Source: Ornithomonoglobus_A sp045537455
Lineage (GTDB): Bacteria > Bacillota > Clostridia > UBA1381
Direction of reading: 5' to 3'
DNA: 64,000 nucleotides
Assembly: GCA_045537455.1 (NCBI GenBank)
Contig: JAZSPM010000078.1
Span: 1 to 64,000 of the forward strand
Positions within the stretch are counted from its first letter, which is position 1; each line of letters begins with the position of its first letter. Below, piece after piece: positions 1-8,796 of this stretch. The notes under the pieces are model-generated. The model did no database searches, was not told the DNA's origin, and saw only the letters and a list, made by a program, of their open reading frames with translations. Position numbers and translations under genes: made by a program.

Positions 1-2
1 TT

Positions 3-611
3 ATCGAAGTAATGTCAAAACACGACAAAATCTGTAACTACATAGATATGCCCGTACAGCACGGTCATGATAACATTCTGCGTCGTATGGCAAGACGTAC
101 CAATCAAAAGGAAATTCTTGATAAAATATCAATGATAAGAACTAAAATGCCCGATGCAATCATAAGAACTTCAATAATCGTCGGCTTCCCCGGCGAAACA
201 GAGGACGAATTTAACACGCTTTACGACTTTGTAGAACAGGTTAAATTTGACCGAATGGGTGTATTTGCATATTCTCAGGAGGAAGGAACAGCAGCAGCAA
301 ATTTTGAAGGTCAGCTTGATGATGAAATAAAGCAGGACAGACTCGACAAATTAATGACGCTGCAGCAGGGAATTTCACTTGAACTGAATAAAAAGAAAAT
401 AGGAAATATTATAGAAGTTCTTGTTGAAGGCTATGATGAAGAAAGCTTCCTGTTCTACGGCAGAAGCCGTGGAGACAGTATAGATGTTGACGGTAAGGTA
501 TATTTCGGTACAGAAGAAGACGTTTGTGCCGGTGATATAATTAATGTAGAAATTCTTGATGCAGACGAATACGACCTCGCCGGAAGAATGACTGAAAGGA
601 GAAAGTTATGA
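3..611 (+). CDS. rimO: Ribosomal protein S12 methylthiotransferase RimO, C-terminal part
   Basis: This is the last 202 residues of a radical-SAM methylthiotransferase; the reading frame is open to the left window edge, so the start and the Fe-S cysteine motifs lie outside. The visible part begins in the second half of the radical SAM barrel (YIDMPVQHG, then IIVGFPGET), followed by a TRAM domain over roughly the last 65 residues. The ending ADEYDLAGRM is typical of RimO rather than MiaB. RimO adds a methylthio group to a conserved Asp of ribosomal protein S12; the S12 gene is also in this window. The stop overlaps the pgsA start by four bases (ATGA), so the two are likely translationally coupled. 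Confidence 0.9.
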   Translation: MEVMSKHDKICNYIDMPVQHGHDNILRRMARRTNQKEILDKISMIRTKMPDAIIRTSIIVGFPGETEDEFNTLYDFVEQVKFDRMGVFAYSQEEGTAAANFEGQLDDEIKQDRLDKLMTLQQGISLELNKKKIGNIIEVLVEGYDEESFLFYGRSRGDSIDVDGKVYFGTEEDVCAGDIINVEILDADEYDLAGRMTERRKL

Positions 612-1156
612 ATACAGCAAATAAATTAACAATATTTAGAGTTATACTTGTTCCGATTTTTATGGCACTTATGCTTATAGACAGTTTCGCTTGTCAGATG
701 GCAGCATTAGCAGTATTTGCGATTGCTTCATTTACTGATTTCTTAGACGGTCAGATAGCCCGTAAGCATAATCAGATAACAACATTTGGAAAATTTATGG
801 ATCCTCTTGCAGACAAAGTTCTGACAACTGCGGCATTTATAATATTCTTACAGCAGGGAGTTATAGATTCATGGGCAATAATGCTTATTCTTACCCGCGA
901 GTTTATGGTTGCAGGCGTAAGACTGTGTGCTGTTGGTGAAGGAAATGTTATTGCAGCTTCATTCTGGGGCAAGTTCAAAACAGTTTCACAGATGGTTGCA
1001 ATCATTGCTTCAATTCTGATACTTAATATGCCATTCATCCCCGAAGCAACAGGCATTCTTATATCGGCAATACTTATATGGCTTTCAGTTGTGTTTACAG
1101 TTATATCAGGTATAGAATACCTTGTTCAGAACTGGCATTTGATGAAATTAAAATAA
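608..1156 (+). CDS. pgsA: CDP-diacylglycerol--glycerol-3-phosphate 3-phosphatidyltransferase
   Basis: This is a 182-residue integral membrane enzyme that makes phosphatidylglycerol phosphate, the committed step to phosphatidylglycerol and cardiolipin. The CDP-alcohol phosphotransferase signature is complete: D44, D47-G48, A51-R52, G61, D65 and D69 have the spacing D-x2-DG-x2-AR-x8-G-x3-D-x3-D. Several hydrophobic segments fit the usual six-helix fold, and the length is normal for the family. The start overlaps the rimO stop by four bases, and AAAGGAG precedes it inside rimO. rimO followed by pgsA is a common clostridial order. Confidence 0.93.
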   Translation: MNTANKLTIFRVILVPIFMALMLIDSFACQMAALAVFAIASFTDFLDGQIARKHNQITTFGKFMDPLADKVLTTAAFIIFLQQGVIDSWAIMLILTREFMVAGVRLCAVGEGNVIAASFWGKFKTVSQMVAIIASILILNMPFIPEATGILISAILIWLSVVFTVISGIEYLVQNWHLMKLK

Positions 1157-1214
1157 ATTTATGTATTATATACGTAAAAGACAATAAAATATAAAGGCAG
1201 AAAGGAATAAAAAA

Positions 1215-1859
1215 ATGTTTTTAAAGAAGATTGAAAATTTAGTGAAATTTGATGAGAACGGACTTGTACCTGCTATAGTACAGAACGCACAGTCAAGAGA
1301 AATTCTCATGATGGCATATATGAACGAGGAAGCTTTTGTTAATACAGCACAAACAGGACAAGCTACATTCTGGTCAAGAAGCCGTAATGAGCTTTGGCTA
1401 AAAGGCGAAACCTCAGGAAATACAATGGAGGTTGTAGAAATCAGAGTTGACTGTGACCGTGACTGTGTTTTACTTCTTGTGATACCGGCAGGAGAAGCTT
1501 GTCATACAGGAAACAGAAGCTGCTTCTACAGAAAGCTTATAGACGGAAATTTGGTTGAAGATACAGACCCATCAAACGCACACGATCCACTTATTCAGGA
1601 GGAACACACTGTTCTTCACAGAAAGTTCCATCCAAAAGAAGGAAGCTATACAAACTATCTGTTTGCAAAGGGTGCTGATAAAATCCTGAAAAAAGTCGGC
1701 GAAGAAGCTGCCGAGGTTGTTATCGCAGGCAAAAACCGTAACCGTGACGAAATTAAATATGAGGTTGCCGATTTAATGTATCATCTGACTGTTATGCTTG
1801 CAGATAATAAAATATCATGGCAGGATATATATGAAGAAATGAATAAGCGTAGAGGCTAA
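1215..1859 (+). CDS. hisIE: Bifunctional phosphoribosyl-AMP cyclohydrolase / phosphoribosyl-ATP pyrophosphatase
   Basis: This 214-residue fusion carries out steps two and three of histidine biosynthesis. The HisI half (about 1-110) has the metal-binding run D79-C80-D81-R82-D83-C84 and the zinc cysteines C96 and C103 in CHTGNRSC. The HisE half (about 125-214) carries the MazG-like helix GEEAAEVVIA at 162-171 and VADLMYHLTV. No other his gene is visible nearby, so it is at the end of, or detached from, a his operon. AGAAAGGA lies upstream of the start. A strong hairpin terminator follows directly. Confidence 0.93.
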   Translation: MFLKKIENLVKFDENGLVPAIVQNAQSREILMMAYMNEEAFVNTAQTGQATFWSRSRNELWLKGETSGNTMEVVEIRVDCDRDCVLLLVIPAGEACHTGNRSCFYRKLIDGNLVEDTDPSNAHDPLIQEEHTVLHRKFHPKEGSYTNYLFAKGADKILKKVGEEAAEVVIAGKNRNRDEIKYEVADLMYHLTVMLADNKISWQDIYEEMNKRRG

Positions 1860-1861
1860 AC

Positions 1862-1896
1862 AAAAAAATCCCACGACCATTGTCGTGGGATTTTTA
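1862..1896. terminator. Bidirectional rho-independent terminator between hisIE and the metK unit
   Basis: The stem TCCCACGAC at 1869-1877 pairs with GTCGTGGGA at 1882-1890 around the loop CATT. It is flanked by seven A's on the left and TTTTT on the right, so it can stop transcripts from both sides. Confidence 0.9.
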
Positions 1897-1898
1897 TA

Positions 1899-2075
1899 TC
1901 AATTTTGTTTTCTTACTATTGTATATTCATCTCCAAATCTGAAATACGGACAGGACTTTTCACGTCCTGTCACAAACCTCATCATCTCATCCTCATCAAG
2001 ATTCATCGAACAGAGCATTTCCTCGTATTCCTCGTCGTATTCGTAGAACATACACATATCACAGCAGGATTTCAT
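1899..2075 (-). CDS. Small Cys-containing protein, DUF6472-like
   Basis: This is a 58-residue ORF. It starts MKSCCDMCMFYEYDEEYEEM, has a central acidic NLDEDEMMRF, and ends SCPYFRFGDEYTIVRKQN. Cysteines sit at 4, 5, 8, 22 and 42, a pattern suggesting metal binding. The sequence resembles the short clostridial DUF6472 family as I remember it; the function is unknown. The ATG overlaps the metK stop as ATGA, with AGGCAGCAGG upstream, so it should be translationally coupled to metK. The stop lies just before the shared terminator, making it the last gene of the unit. Confidence 0.8.
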   Translation of the reverse strand: MKSCCDMCMFYEYDEEYEEMLCSMNLDEDEMMRFVTGREKSCPYFRFGDEYTIVRKQN

Positions 2076-3259
2076 ATTCCTGCTGCCTTTCTGAGTGCAT
2101 CTGCCATATCAGTCTTTTCCCATGCCACATTCAAGTCCTCACGTCCCATATGACCGTAAGCCGCAAGCTTGCGGTAAATAGGCTTTCTTAAATCAAGTCT
2201 GTTGATTATAGCATAAGGTCTTAAATCAAACACTTCTCTGATTGCCGCTTCAATCTTCTCCTCAGAAACTTTTCCTGTTCCGAAGGTATCAACCATGATT
2301 GAAACAGGCTTTGCTACACCGATTGCATATGCAAGCTGAACCTCGCATCTGCTTGCAAGCCCTGCCGCAACAACATTCTTTGCAACCCAACGTGATGCAT
2401 ATGCGGCACTTCTATCAACCTTTGTCGGATCCTTACCGCTGAACGCGCCGCCGCCATGACGAGCATAGCCGCCGTATGTATCAACAATAATCTTTCTGCC
2501 CGTTAGTCCGCTGTCACCGTTAGGTCCGCCGATAACAAAACGTCCTGTAGGATTTATAAATATTTTTGTATTATCATCCATAAGCTCCGCCGGAACTGTC
2601 GGGATTATAACCTCTCTCTTTATATCTTCTCTTAGCTTATTTATATCAATTTCAGGTGAATGCTGACTTGAAACAACAACTGTATCAATTCTTACAGGCT
2701 TGTCATCTTCATATTCAACAGTAACCTGAGTCTTTCCGTCCGGACGAAGATAATCAAGAATACCGTCCTTACGAACCTCTGTCAATTTCATTGCCATTTT
2801 ATGTGCAAGCGAGATAGGTAACGGCATAAGCTCCGGTGTTTCATCACAAGCATAACCGAACATCATACCCTGATCTCCTGCACCTGTTGAGTTTTCGCTG
2901 TCGTTTCCGCCTTCCTCACGGTTTTCAAAGCCCGAATTTACACCCTGAGCAATATCAGGCGACTGCTCATCTATCGTAGTAACAACAGCACAAGTAGTAC
3001 CGTCAAATCCGAATTTTGCTCTGTTATAGCCAATATCAAGAACAACCTGTCTTGCAACCTTAGGGAAGTCCACATAACAGTTAGTTGTGATTTCACCCAT
3101 AATTGAAACTATACCCGTTGTACAGGTAGTTTCACAGGCAACTCTTGCATTAGGATCATTTTTTAAAATTTCATCAAGTATAGCATCTGAAATCTGGTCA
3201 CATATTTTATCAGGATGTCCCTCTGTAACCGATTCAGAAGTAAAAAGCTTTCTGCTCAT
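2072..3259 (-). CDS. metK: S-adenosylmethionine synthetase
   Basis: This is a 395-residue methionine adenosyltransferase, which joins ATP and methionine to make SAM. Family signatures are present: GHPDK at 14-18 (the ATP-site His is H15), GAGDQGMMFGYA from about 126, and the glycine-rich GGGAFSGKDPTKVDRSAAY near 270. Length is normal. A near-consensus promoter sits about 35-63 bases upstream. There is no room for a SAM riboswitch between it and the neighbouring phosphatase gene. SAM made here is the co-substrate of RimO, PrmC and RsmH, all encoded in this window. Confidence 0.96.
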   Translation of the reverse strand: MSRKLFTSESVTEGHPDKICDQISDAILDEILKNDPNARVACETTCTTGIVSIMGEITTNCYVDFPKVARQVVLDIGYNRAKFGFDGTTCAVVTTIDEQSPDIAQGVNSGFENREEGGNDSENSTGAGDQGMMFGYACDETPELMPLPISLAHKMAMKLTEVRKDGILDYLRPDGKTQVTVEYEDDKPVRIDTVVVSSQHSPEIDINKLREDIKREVIIPTVPAELMDDNTKIFINPTGRFVIGGPNGDSGLTGRKIIVDTYGGYARHGGGAFSGKDPTKVDRSAAYASRWVAKNVVAAGLASRCEVQLAYAIGVAKPVSIMVDTFGTGKVSEEKIEAAIREVFDLRPYAIINRLDLRKPIYRKLAAYGHMGREDLNVAWEKTDMADALRKAAGI

Positions 3260-3293
3260 ATCAAGTATTTCCTTTCATAGTTTGTCTATATCT

Positions 3294-3322
3294 ATTTTAC
3301 AACATATTCGATTAAAAGTCAA
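3294..3322 (-). promoter_or_regulatory. Sigma-A promoter of metK
   Basis: On the minus strand, TTGACT (3317-3322) and TAAAAT (3294-3299) are separated by exactly 17 bases. It lies between the phosphatase stop and the metK start, so metK can be transcribed independently. Confidence 0.75.
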
Positions 3323-3326
3323 CAAT

Positions 3327-4139
3327 TTACAGCAAATGATTTTCAATATAATTAACGACTGCCATTGCCGCATGAGAATTATTGTCAACAGTTATCATAT
3401 CCGCCGCTTTTTTTATAACCTCAACAGCATTGGCAACTGCTACCCCCATGCCAGCCATGGTAACACTTGAAACATCATTCTCATTATCTCCCATAGCTAT
3501 TGTATTTTTATGGTCAATACCAAGATAATCAGCTAAACGAAGCATTCCGTTACCCTTAGTTGAGCCTTTTGGAAGAAGTTCATAATACCATGGGCTTGAG
3601 CGTGTCCAATCGAATAAATCTGCAAATTCACTTTCATTAAGAAGCTTTTTTAAAGGCTCAATTTCATTTTCTTCTACCATAAAAAGAACTTTACGCCACT
3701 CTTCTTTTATGTCCTTGTAATCAATATAATTTTCAGGGAATTTTTCCCATGCTCTGTATTCCTCTACTCTGCGGTTCGTCTTTGGATGATAAGACTGTGT
3801 ATCGCTGCAAACAACAATACCTGCCGAAGGAAAATTTTTGTCAATAAATTCAACCGCCTTAAACGCTACTTCATCAAGCTTTGCCTGCCATATATATTTT
3901 TCAGCTGAAATATCGTAAATTGCCGCACCGTTAAAACATACCACAGGTGCATTCGGCACAATATATTTTAAAATGTTGTTTACTCCCATCGGAGTACGTC
4001 CGGTTGCAAATGTGAACTTTCCACCATTGTCCATAAAATACTGTAATGCCTTTACATTCTCATCCGATATATGCTTATCGTCTGTCAAAAGTGTGTCGTC
4101 TAAATCGCTGCAAAAAAGCAAGCCGTCAAATTTCCCCAT
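3327..4139 (-). CDS. Cof-type HAD-superfamily sugar-phosphate/FMN phosphatase
   Basis: This is a 270-residue hydrolase of HAD subfamily IIB. Motif I is D12-L-D14-D-T, motif II lies in ATGR at 45-48, and motif IV is GDNEND at 217-222, all intact, with a cap domain between them. Members dephosphorylate sugar phosphates, FMN or pyridoxal phosphate; the substrate cannot be read from sequence. It starts 13 bases after the fbp stop, so the two probably form one operon, which is compatible with a role in sugar-phosphate turnover but does not prove it. Confidence 0.88.
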   Translation of the reverse strand: MGKFDGLLFCSDLDDTLLTDDKHISDENVKALQYFMDNGGKFTFATGRTPMGVNNILKYIVPNAPVVCFNGAAIYDISAEKYIWQAKLDEVAFKAVEFIDKNFPSAGIVVCSDTQSYHPKTNRRVEEYRAWEKFPENYIDYKDIKEEWRKVLFMVEENEIEPLKKLLNESEFADLFDWTRSSPWYYELLPKGSTKGNGMLRLADYLGIDHKNTIAMGDNENDVSSVTMAGMGVAVANAVEVIKKAADMITVDNNSHAAMAVVNYIENHLL

Positions 4140-4152
4140 TATGTTCCTTCTC

Positions 4153-6111
4153 CTATCCTCTTAAAATACCCTTTCTGTAAGCCTCAACCAAAGCTCGCAA
4201 AGCCGATATTTTTGTTTTCCATGTTTTACCTGCATCTGTATCTTCAACTAAAATACGTTCAGGTGCCGTAGATATTATATCAAGGCTTGAATATATATCC
4301 TTTTCCTCGTTTATTGCACTTTCTACACTCTCAAAGGTACCATGCTCACTAAGCAACAATCCATGCGAGTTAAACAGCAATGTATAGCCTGCAATTCCCG
4401 TCTGTGACTGATACGCTTTTGAGAGACCTCCATCAATGACAAGTAGCTTTCCTCCTGCTTTAACAGGACTTTCTCCCTTTTTGATTTTAACAGGAACGTG
4501 TCCGTTAATTATATGTGAGAACGAGTCAGGATTTATACCAAACTCCATAAGTATTTTACGGCATATTTCAGGCTCTGATGAAAGCTTGTAATATGGGTCT
4601 TTAATCTCGGTCCATGTGCTTTCGTCCTCTATAAAATAACGTTCAAATGAAGTCATTTTATTTTTACCGTATACAGGTGAGTATGAGCCACACCACAAGA
4701 ACCATAGAAAATCCTCACCATATGCTTTTTCAGGTGAGCCATTCTTTCCGAAATATCCTTCTCGTGCAATCTGTTCTGCTTTATCAAGTAAACTTCTTCC
4801 GCTTACCTTTTCGCCTTTTAGCTCAACCTCACGGAACTCCCCATCCTCTGTAAGAGGAATACATCCGTGATACAGCAAATTATTATTATAGCAAAGATAC
4901 ATACTTCCCTTTGAATACAGGAATCTGACATGAGACTGAAGCTTTTCTGAATGAAGGAACGAAGAACGAAGTGACTCCATCAGTGTCTGCTCCTCAACAG
5001 TCAATCTGAACGGATCATCAGGATTTATGGTTGGGAAATTAGTATCTCTCAGCTTATATTTCTTCCCCTCTATAAGCACAGTTCCCTCTTCATAGTTGAC
5101 TCTGTCAAGAAGTAAATGGTTATCCATCATAAATTCAGGATGATTCTTTATAATCTGCCCTTCAAGCTTGAACTGTATTATGGAAATCGCCTTATGCATC
5201 TTTGCCCACAGGTCTCCGTCATGCTGTGATAAACGCACATGATTTGGATTTCTCAATTTAAAGCACTCACAAGGGTCATCGCCATAGGTTTCCATTGCAA
5301 ATACAGTCAGCGGACGCATATTAATACCATATCCATCTTCAAGGCAATCAAAATTCGCATATTTTGTTGAAATTGACAGAACTGTTGCGATACAAGCCAA
5401 CGAGCCTGCCGCCGCCCCCATCCACTGAACATCATGATTACCCCACTGTATATCTACGCTGTGATAATTTTTCAATGTATTTAAAATTATATCGGCTCTC
5501 GGGCCTCTGTCAAAGATGTCTCCGATTATATGAAGCCTGCCTATTGCAAGCTTTTGGATAAGATTTGCAATATCTACAATACAATCATCTGCCTGACCAA
5601 GCTCTATTATACAGTTTATCGACTCATTATAATAGTCTTCCTTATCAGTACCGTAGTCTACAGGTGCATGAATAAGCTCGTCTATCGTATTACCAAATGA
5701 CTCCGGCAATAGCTTTCTTACAGACTCACGTGTGTATTTTTCTGAAAAAAGACGGCAAATTTCAATCAGACGGTATAAGGTTATTTTATACCAATCCTCA
5801 AGATTATTTACTCTGCGTTTTATCCAATCAAGCTTTTGTTCAGGATAATATATAAGCGTACAAAGTATCTGCCTGTCCTCTTCTGACAAGGTTCTGCCGT
5901 ACAGGTCTTTTATCTTGCTTTTTATAATTCCTGATGCATTTTTTACAATATGAAGAAACGATTCATATTCGCCATGAATATCACTCATAAAATGCTCAGT
6001 GAGCTTTGGAAGCTTCTGCAAAGACTGCAAACGTATTATTTCAGTGCAAGCCGATTTTATGTCAGGATACTGCTCTGATAATATTTTCAGATATTCTATA
6101 TTATATTCCAT
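4153..6111 (-). CDS. fbp: Fructose-1,6-bisphosphatase, class III
   Basis: This is a 652-residue gluconeogenic enzyme of the Bacillota-type class III family, built on a calcineurin-like metallophosphatase core. Metal-site motifs are visible: SDIHGEYE at 43-50, GDIFDRG at 197-203, WGNHD at 223-227 and a late INGHVPVK. Length is usual for the class (about 640-670). GAAGGAG precedes the ATG. A strong promoter lies about 37-65 bases upstream, and the downstream Cof-type phosphatase gene follows after 13 bases. Confidence 0.95.
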   Translation of the reverse strand: MEYNIEYLKILSEQYPDIKSACTEIIRLQSLQKLPKLTEHFMSDIHGEYESFLHIVKNASGIIKSKIKDLYGRTLSEEDRQILCTLIYYPEQKLDWIKRRVNNLEDWYKITLYRLIEICRLFSEKYTRESVRKLLPESFGNTIDELIHAPVDYGTDKEDYYNESINCIIELGQADDCIVDIANLIQKLAIGRLHIIGDIFDRGPRADIILNTLKNYHSVDIQWGNHDVQWMGAAAGSLACIATVLSISTKYANFDCLEDGYGINMRPLTVFAMETYGDDPCECFKLRNPNHVRLSQHDGDLWAKMHKAISIIQFKLEGQIIKNHPEFMMDNHLLLDRVNYEEGTVLIEGKKYKLRDTNFPTINPDDPFRLTVEEQTLMESLRSSFLHSEKLQSHVRFLYSKGSMYLCYNNNLLYHGCIPLTEDGEFREVELKGEKVSGRSLLDKAEQIAREGYFGKNGSPEKAYGEDFLWFLWCGSYSPVYGKNKMTSFERYFIEDESTWTEIKDPYYKLSSEPEICRKILMEFGINPDSFSHIINGHVPVKIKKGESPVKAGGKLLVIDGGLSKAYQSQTGIAGYTLLFNSHGLLLSEHGTFESVESAINEEKDIYSSLDIISTAPERILVEDTDAGKTWKTKISALRALVEAYRKGILRG

Positions 6112-6147
6112 AAGAACTCCTTCTCATATAAAAATCTTATCATCTTA

Positions 6148-6176
6148 ATTATATAGCAAAATCCCCGAAAAATCAA
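6148..6176 (-). promoter_or_regulatory. Sigma-A promoter of fbp
   Basis: On the minus strand, TTGATT (6171-6176) and TATAAT (6148-6153) have a 17-base spacer. The spacer and -10 flank closely resemble the cysS promoter at 25840-25868 (shared TCGG..ATTTTGC.ATATAATTAA). Confidence 0.75.
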
Positions 6177-6296
6177 TAATAAAAACAAATATTTGTGAGT
6201 TATTAATATTAATTAAAAGCTCGCAATATTTGTAATTGTATGGTATAATGCACAAAATGTAATATTTGAAGAAATGTATGAAATAGTTAATATAAT

Positions 6297-6330
6297 AAAA
6301 AACTGAACTAATAACTTCGTTCAGTTTTTT
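6297..6330. terminator. Bidirectional terminator after the esterase/isomerase unit
   Basis: The stem CTGAAC (6303-6308) pairs with GTTCAG (6319-6324), extended by six A's on the left pairing with six T's on the right. On the minus strand it follows the SASA esterase stop by about 38 bases. Confidence 0.8.
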
Positions 6331-6367
6331 ATTATGCTAATCTTATTATATTCCAGCAATTTATGGT

Positions 6368-7375
6368 TTATTTGAAATTAGTAATTGCATCTGCGATTCT
6401 CTTTGAAAGCTTATCCTTTGTAGGCGGATGAATCTGATCATTTTCGCATACATCTGCCGAAACGACTGTTTTTACATAGGGCATCATTTTCTGTACATCA
6501 AGCTGTGCCCGCTGAATACCTTTCCAGGCTTCGCCCAATTCTCCTTTTCTGTTGATATAGTCAGCTATTTGTACAATAATAAACGGCAACAGCTCATCAC
6601 CGAAATCTCTTCGCCATACGTTTATAAGCTCGCTTAATTCCCTTGCATAAAAACTAGCTTCTTCCGGCGAAGCATCGCTTTCACCCTGATACCAGACTAC
6701 ACCTGAAAGAGAAAATGGAATAACCTGTGATAAAGCATATGAATATAATTGACCGTCAGCATTCCACTGACCGTAAAATTCATGGAAATGATCAGGATAC
6801 TTTTTATCGTCAGGAATATTAATATTAAGCTTTTCAAAAGTCCCCTTTGGTACCCAGCTTTCTATAACCGAAGCTCCCTGATAACATGCAACAGCACCAA
6901 CTGCAACATCTTTTTTAGTTATTTCATTGCTCACAAAATATGCAATAGCAGACCATTCCTTCACTTCATCCGCTTTACACACCTGCCATCCGTCATCAGC
7001 AGTAAAATAATCTGTCTTTTCTATTCTGTCTGTTGAGAATAAACGAAGCTTTTCATTTGAATCAAAAGCACAGTTTGAAGCACTCGATTCTTTTATTTTA
7101 AACTGCATATTTGACTGACCTGCAAACAAATATACCTCACCAACAAAAATATCTTCAAGAATAACCTCACTATCCGCAAAAACAGCTTTTAATTCATACG
7201 GGCCACCATATCCCATAGGCGGAAATTTCACTATCCAATTATCATCCTCCGATATTACCGTTTTTGTTTGTCCTGCAAATGTAATTTCTGCTTTTCCTGC
7301 TCCGCTTCCATATATTTTTATCGGCTTTTGTGCGGCAAAAACCATATGAGAACTAAAAATCTTATTTAATCTCAT
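6368..7375 (-). CDS. Sialate O-acetylesterase-like (SASA/DUF303) carbohydrate esterase
   Basis: This is a 335-residue SGNH-fold esterase likely to remove acetyl groups from glycans. The N-terminal beta region (about 1-75) is followed by GQSNMQ at 86-91 with the nucleophile S88, WYQGESD at 228-234, and the catalytic pair D313 and H316 in NDQIHPP. No signal peptide is visible, so it is probably cytoplasmic, acting on imported saccharides. It starts 15 bases after the upstream isomerase gene and shares its promoter. Acetyl-xylan, acetyl-pectin fragments and sialic acid are all possible substrates; sequence alone does not decide. Confidence 0.85.
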   Translation of the reverse strand: MRLNKIFSSHMVFAAQKPIKIYGSGAGKAEITFAGQTKTVISEDDNWIVKFPPMGYGGPYELKAVFADSEVILEDIFVGEVYLFAGQSNMQFKIKESSASNCAFDSNEKLRLFSTDRIEKTDYFTADDGWQVCKADEVKEWSAIAYFVSNEITKKDVAVGAVACYQGASVIESWVPKGTFEKLNINIPDDKKYPDHFHEFYGQWNADGQLYSYALSQVIPFSLSGVVWYQGESDASPEEASFYARELSELINVWRRDFGDELLPFIIVQIADYINRKGELGEAWKGIQRAQLDVQKMMPYVKTVVSADVCENDQIHPPTKDKLSKRIADAITNFK

Positions 7376-7389
7376 AGCTTCTTTCTCCT

Positions 7390-8244
7390 TTAATTTATTA
7401 TGCTATCTGCAATTCTGCAATTAATTTTATACATATCTTCGTAAATATCCAAAGGCAGCTTGACTGAAGGGACTGTTTCAAGCGAAAATACTCCCTCAAA
7501 ATCAATTTCATGTAGTGCATCTGCAAAATCCTGCCAATCAATAATTCCCGAGTACGGTACTAAATGTAAATCCATTGAGTTTCGGTTATCGTGAACATGA
7601 AGCACCTGTATCTTAGTTCCAAGTCTGCGTACTTCATCTCCAAGCGACAAATCTTTAAATACCGATACATGACCTGTATCAAGACAAATTTTAAAATGTT
7701 CATCATTAATTGTTTCAACAACTTTTAAAATATCAACCGGCTTTGCCAGAGAAAATTCAAGCATAGGCATATTTTCAAGACAAATCGTAACGTCGTATTC
7801 CTTTGCAGTTTTTAAAAGTTCACGCATGAACTCAATATTCATATCCCAAGTTTTTTGTACTTCATCAGGACTGTTTATCTCTGTCACTCCATACGGCATA
7901 ATAGGATGCACCACCCAATTTTTACACCCAAGAACAGATGTCATACGAATAGATTTTTTCATTTTTTCCATTCTCTCATTTCTGTCCTCGTCAGTAAAAT
8001 CCCTCGCCGGCCATCTCCACGGGCCATGAACCTGAGATATTTCAATTCCTGCTTGCTCTACCAGAGCTTTATCTTTTAAAAGTATTTGGTCTGACTCCGA
8101 TTCAGGCAATGTATATATTTCTGTCTCGGTATTTGCCATATTATAATCAACACATGAATAACCAAAATCTTTTATTTTTTTATAGCTCTCATCTTCCCAT
8201 TTTGAATACGCAATCCACCGATCAAATTCAACTCCAACTTTCAT
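7390..8244 (-). CDS. Sugar phosphate isomerase/epimerase family TIM-barrel protein
   Basis: This is a 284-residue protein of the AP endonuclease 2 / xylose isomerase-like TIM-barrel superfamily. Likely metal ligands are E157 (in CLENMPM), D189 and H192 (in CLDTGH), H216-H218 (in HVHDN) and E256 (in FSLETV). The layout matches sugar isomerases and epimerases more than endonuclease IV. It is the first gene of a two-gene unit with the SASA esterase. The neighbouring GH88 remnant suggests the locus once handled uronic-acid oligosaccharides, but the exact substrate is unknown. Confidence 0.8.
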   Translation of the reverse strand: MKVGVEFDRWIAYSKWEDESYKKIKDFGYSCVDYNMANTETEIYTLPESESDQILLKDKALVEQAGIEISQVHGPWRWPARDFTDEDRNERMEKMKKSIRMTSVLGCKNWVVHPIMPYGVTEINSPDEVQKTWDMNIEFMRELLKTAKEYDVTICLENMPMLEFSLAKPVDILKVVETINDEHFKICLDTGHVSVFKDLSLGDEVRRLGTKIQVLHVHDNRNSMDLHLVPYSGIIDWQDFADALHEIDFEGVFSLETVPSVKLPLDIYEDMYKINCRIADSIIN

Positions 8245-8300
8245 ATTTTTGTTTCCTTTGCAAAAAATTCACATAATCATTTATTTTTAAATTTTTCCTA

Positions 8301-8329
8301 ATTATATCATATTCACCCTTAATAGTCAA
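8301..8329 (-). promoter_or_regulatory. Sigma-A promoter of the isomerase-esterase unit
   Basis: On the minus strand, TTGACT (8324-8329) and TATAAT (8301-8306) have a 17-base spacer and an extended -10 TG. No obvious operator palindrome flanks it. Confidence 0.75.
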
Positions 8330-8473
8330 GTAAATTACACATTGATTTGATGAATTATCAGTTATTCTAACATTTTTTCGCTACATAAATCGAAAAAGCC
8401 AATGCCGCGCCTCCTATTTTCAAATGCGAAAAGCCAGCTCTTTAAATTATAGTAGATTTCAAACCGAATTCTA

Positions 8474-8746
8474 CTAATAGAATAAAACATCTCCTCCATT
8501 TAGTCTTATCAGTGCTTCAAGCATATAATAATCACCATAAATCAGCGGAATATTCATCATACAGTCGATTATTACATAACCTGCTTTTGAAACATCACCA
8601 TCAATATATGGGTTATCATTCCATGCCCTGATGAACTGACCTTTTGGATTATATCTTCCGGCTAAAATTGTTGCCGCATGCAACGCTCTTATCTTTGATT
8701 CTTCATCCCCTGTTATCTTATAGTCTGCAACATTGGTGAATAGATA
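8474..8746 (-). pseudogene. Remnant of a GH88 unsaturated glucuronyl hydrolase with two deletions
   Basis: The minus-strand frame reads YLFTNVADYKITGDEES, then ALHAATILAGRYN, FIRAWND, VIIDCMMNIPL and IYGDYYMLEALIRLNG, ending in a stop. The first part matches the middle of family 88 hydrolases, including the Asp of IDCMMN, which corresponds to a catalytic Asp. The last part, GDYYxLEALLR, is the extreme C-terminus of that family. About 190 residues that normally separate the two are missing, and the N-terminal hundred or so are gone too. There is no ribosome site or normal start. The 5' edge abuts the abrB terminator. It is a dead gene left from a uronic-acid oligosaccharide locus. Confidence 0.8.
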
Positions 8747-8750
8747 ACAT

Positions 8751-8785
8751 AAAAGACATCTTCAATACATGAAGATGTCTTTTTT
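8751..8785 (-). terminator. Terminator of the AbrB-type regulator gene
   Basis: A 13-base stem (8751-8763 with 8771-8783) encloses a 7-base loop. On the minus strand it ends in TTTT and follows the regulator stop by 11 bases. Confidence 0.8.
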
Positions 8786-8796
8786 CATATGTACCA

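Noticed and set aside
3260..3326. Looked for a SAM riboswitch before metK
   Set aside because: Only 67 bases lie between genes, and they are taken up by a standard promoter and short leader.
6428..7036. Plus-strand ORFs of 69 and 95 residues inside the SASA esterase region
   Set aside because: They are antisense to an intact conserved esterase, with no ribosome site.
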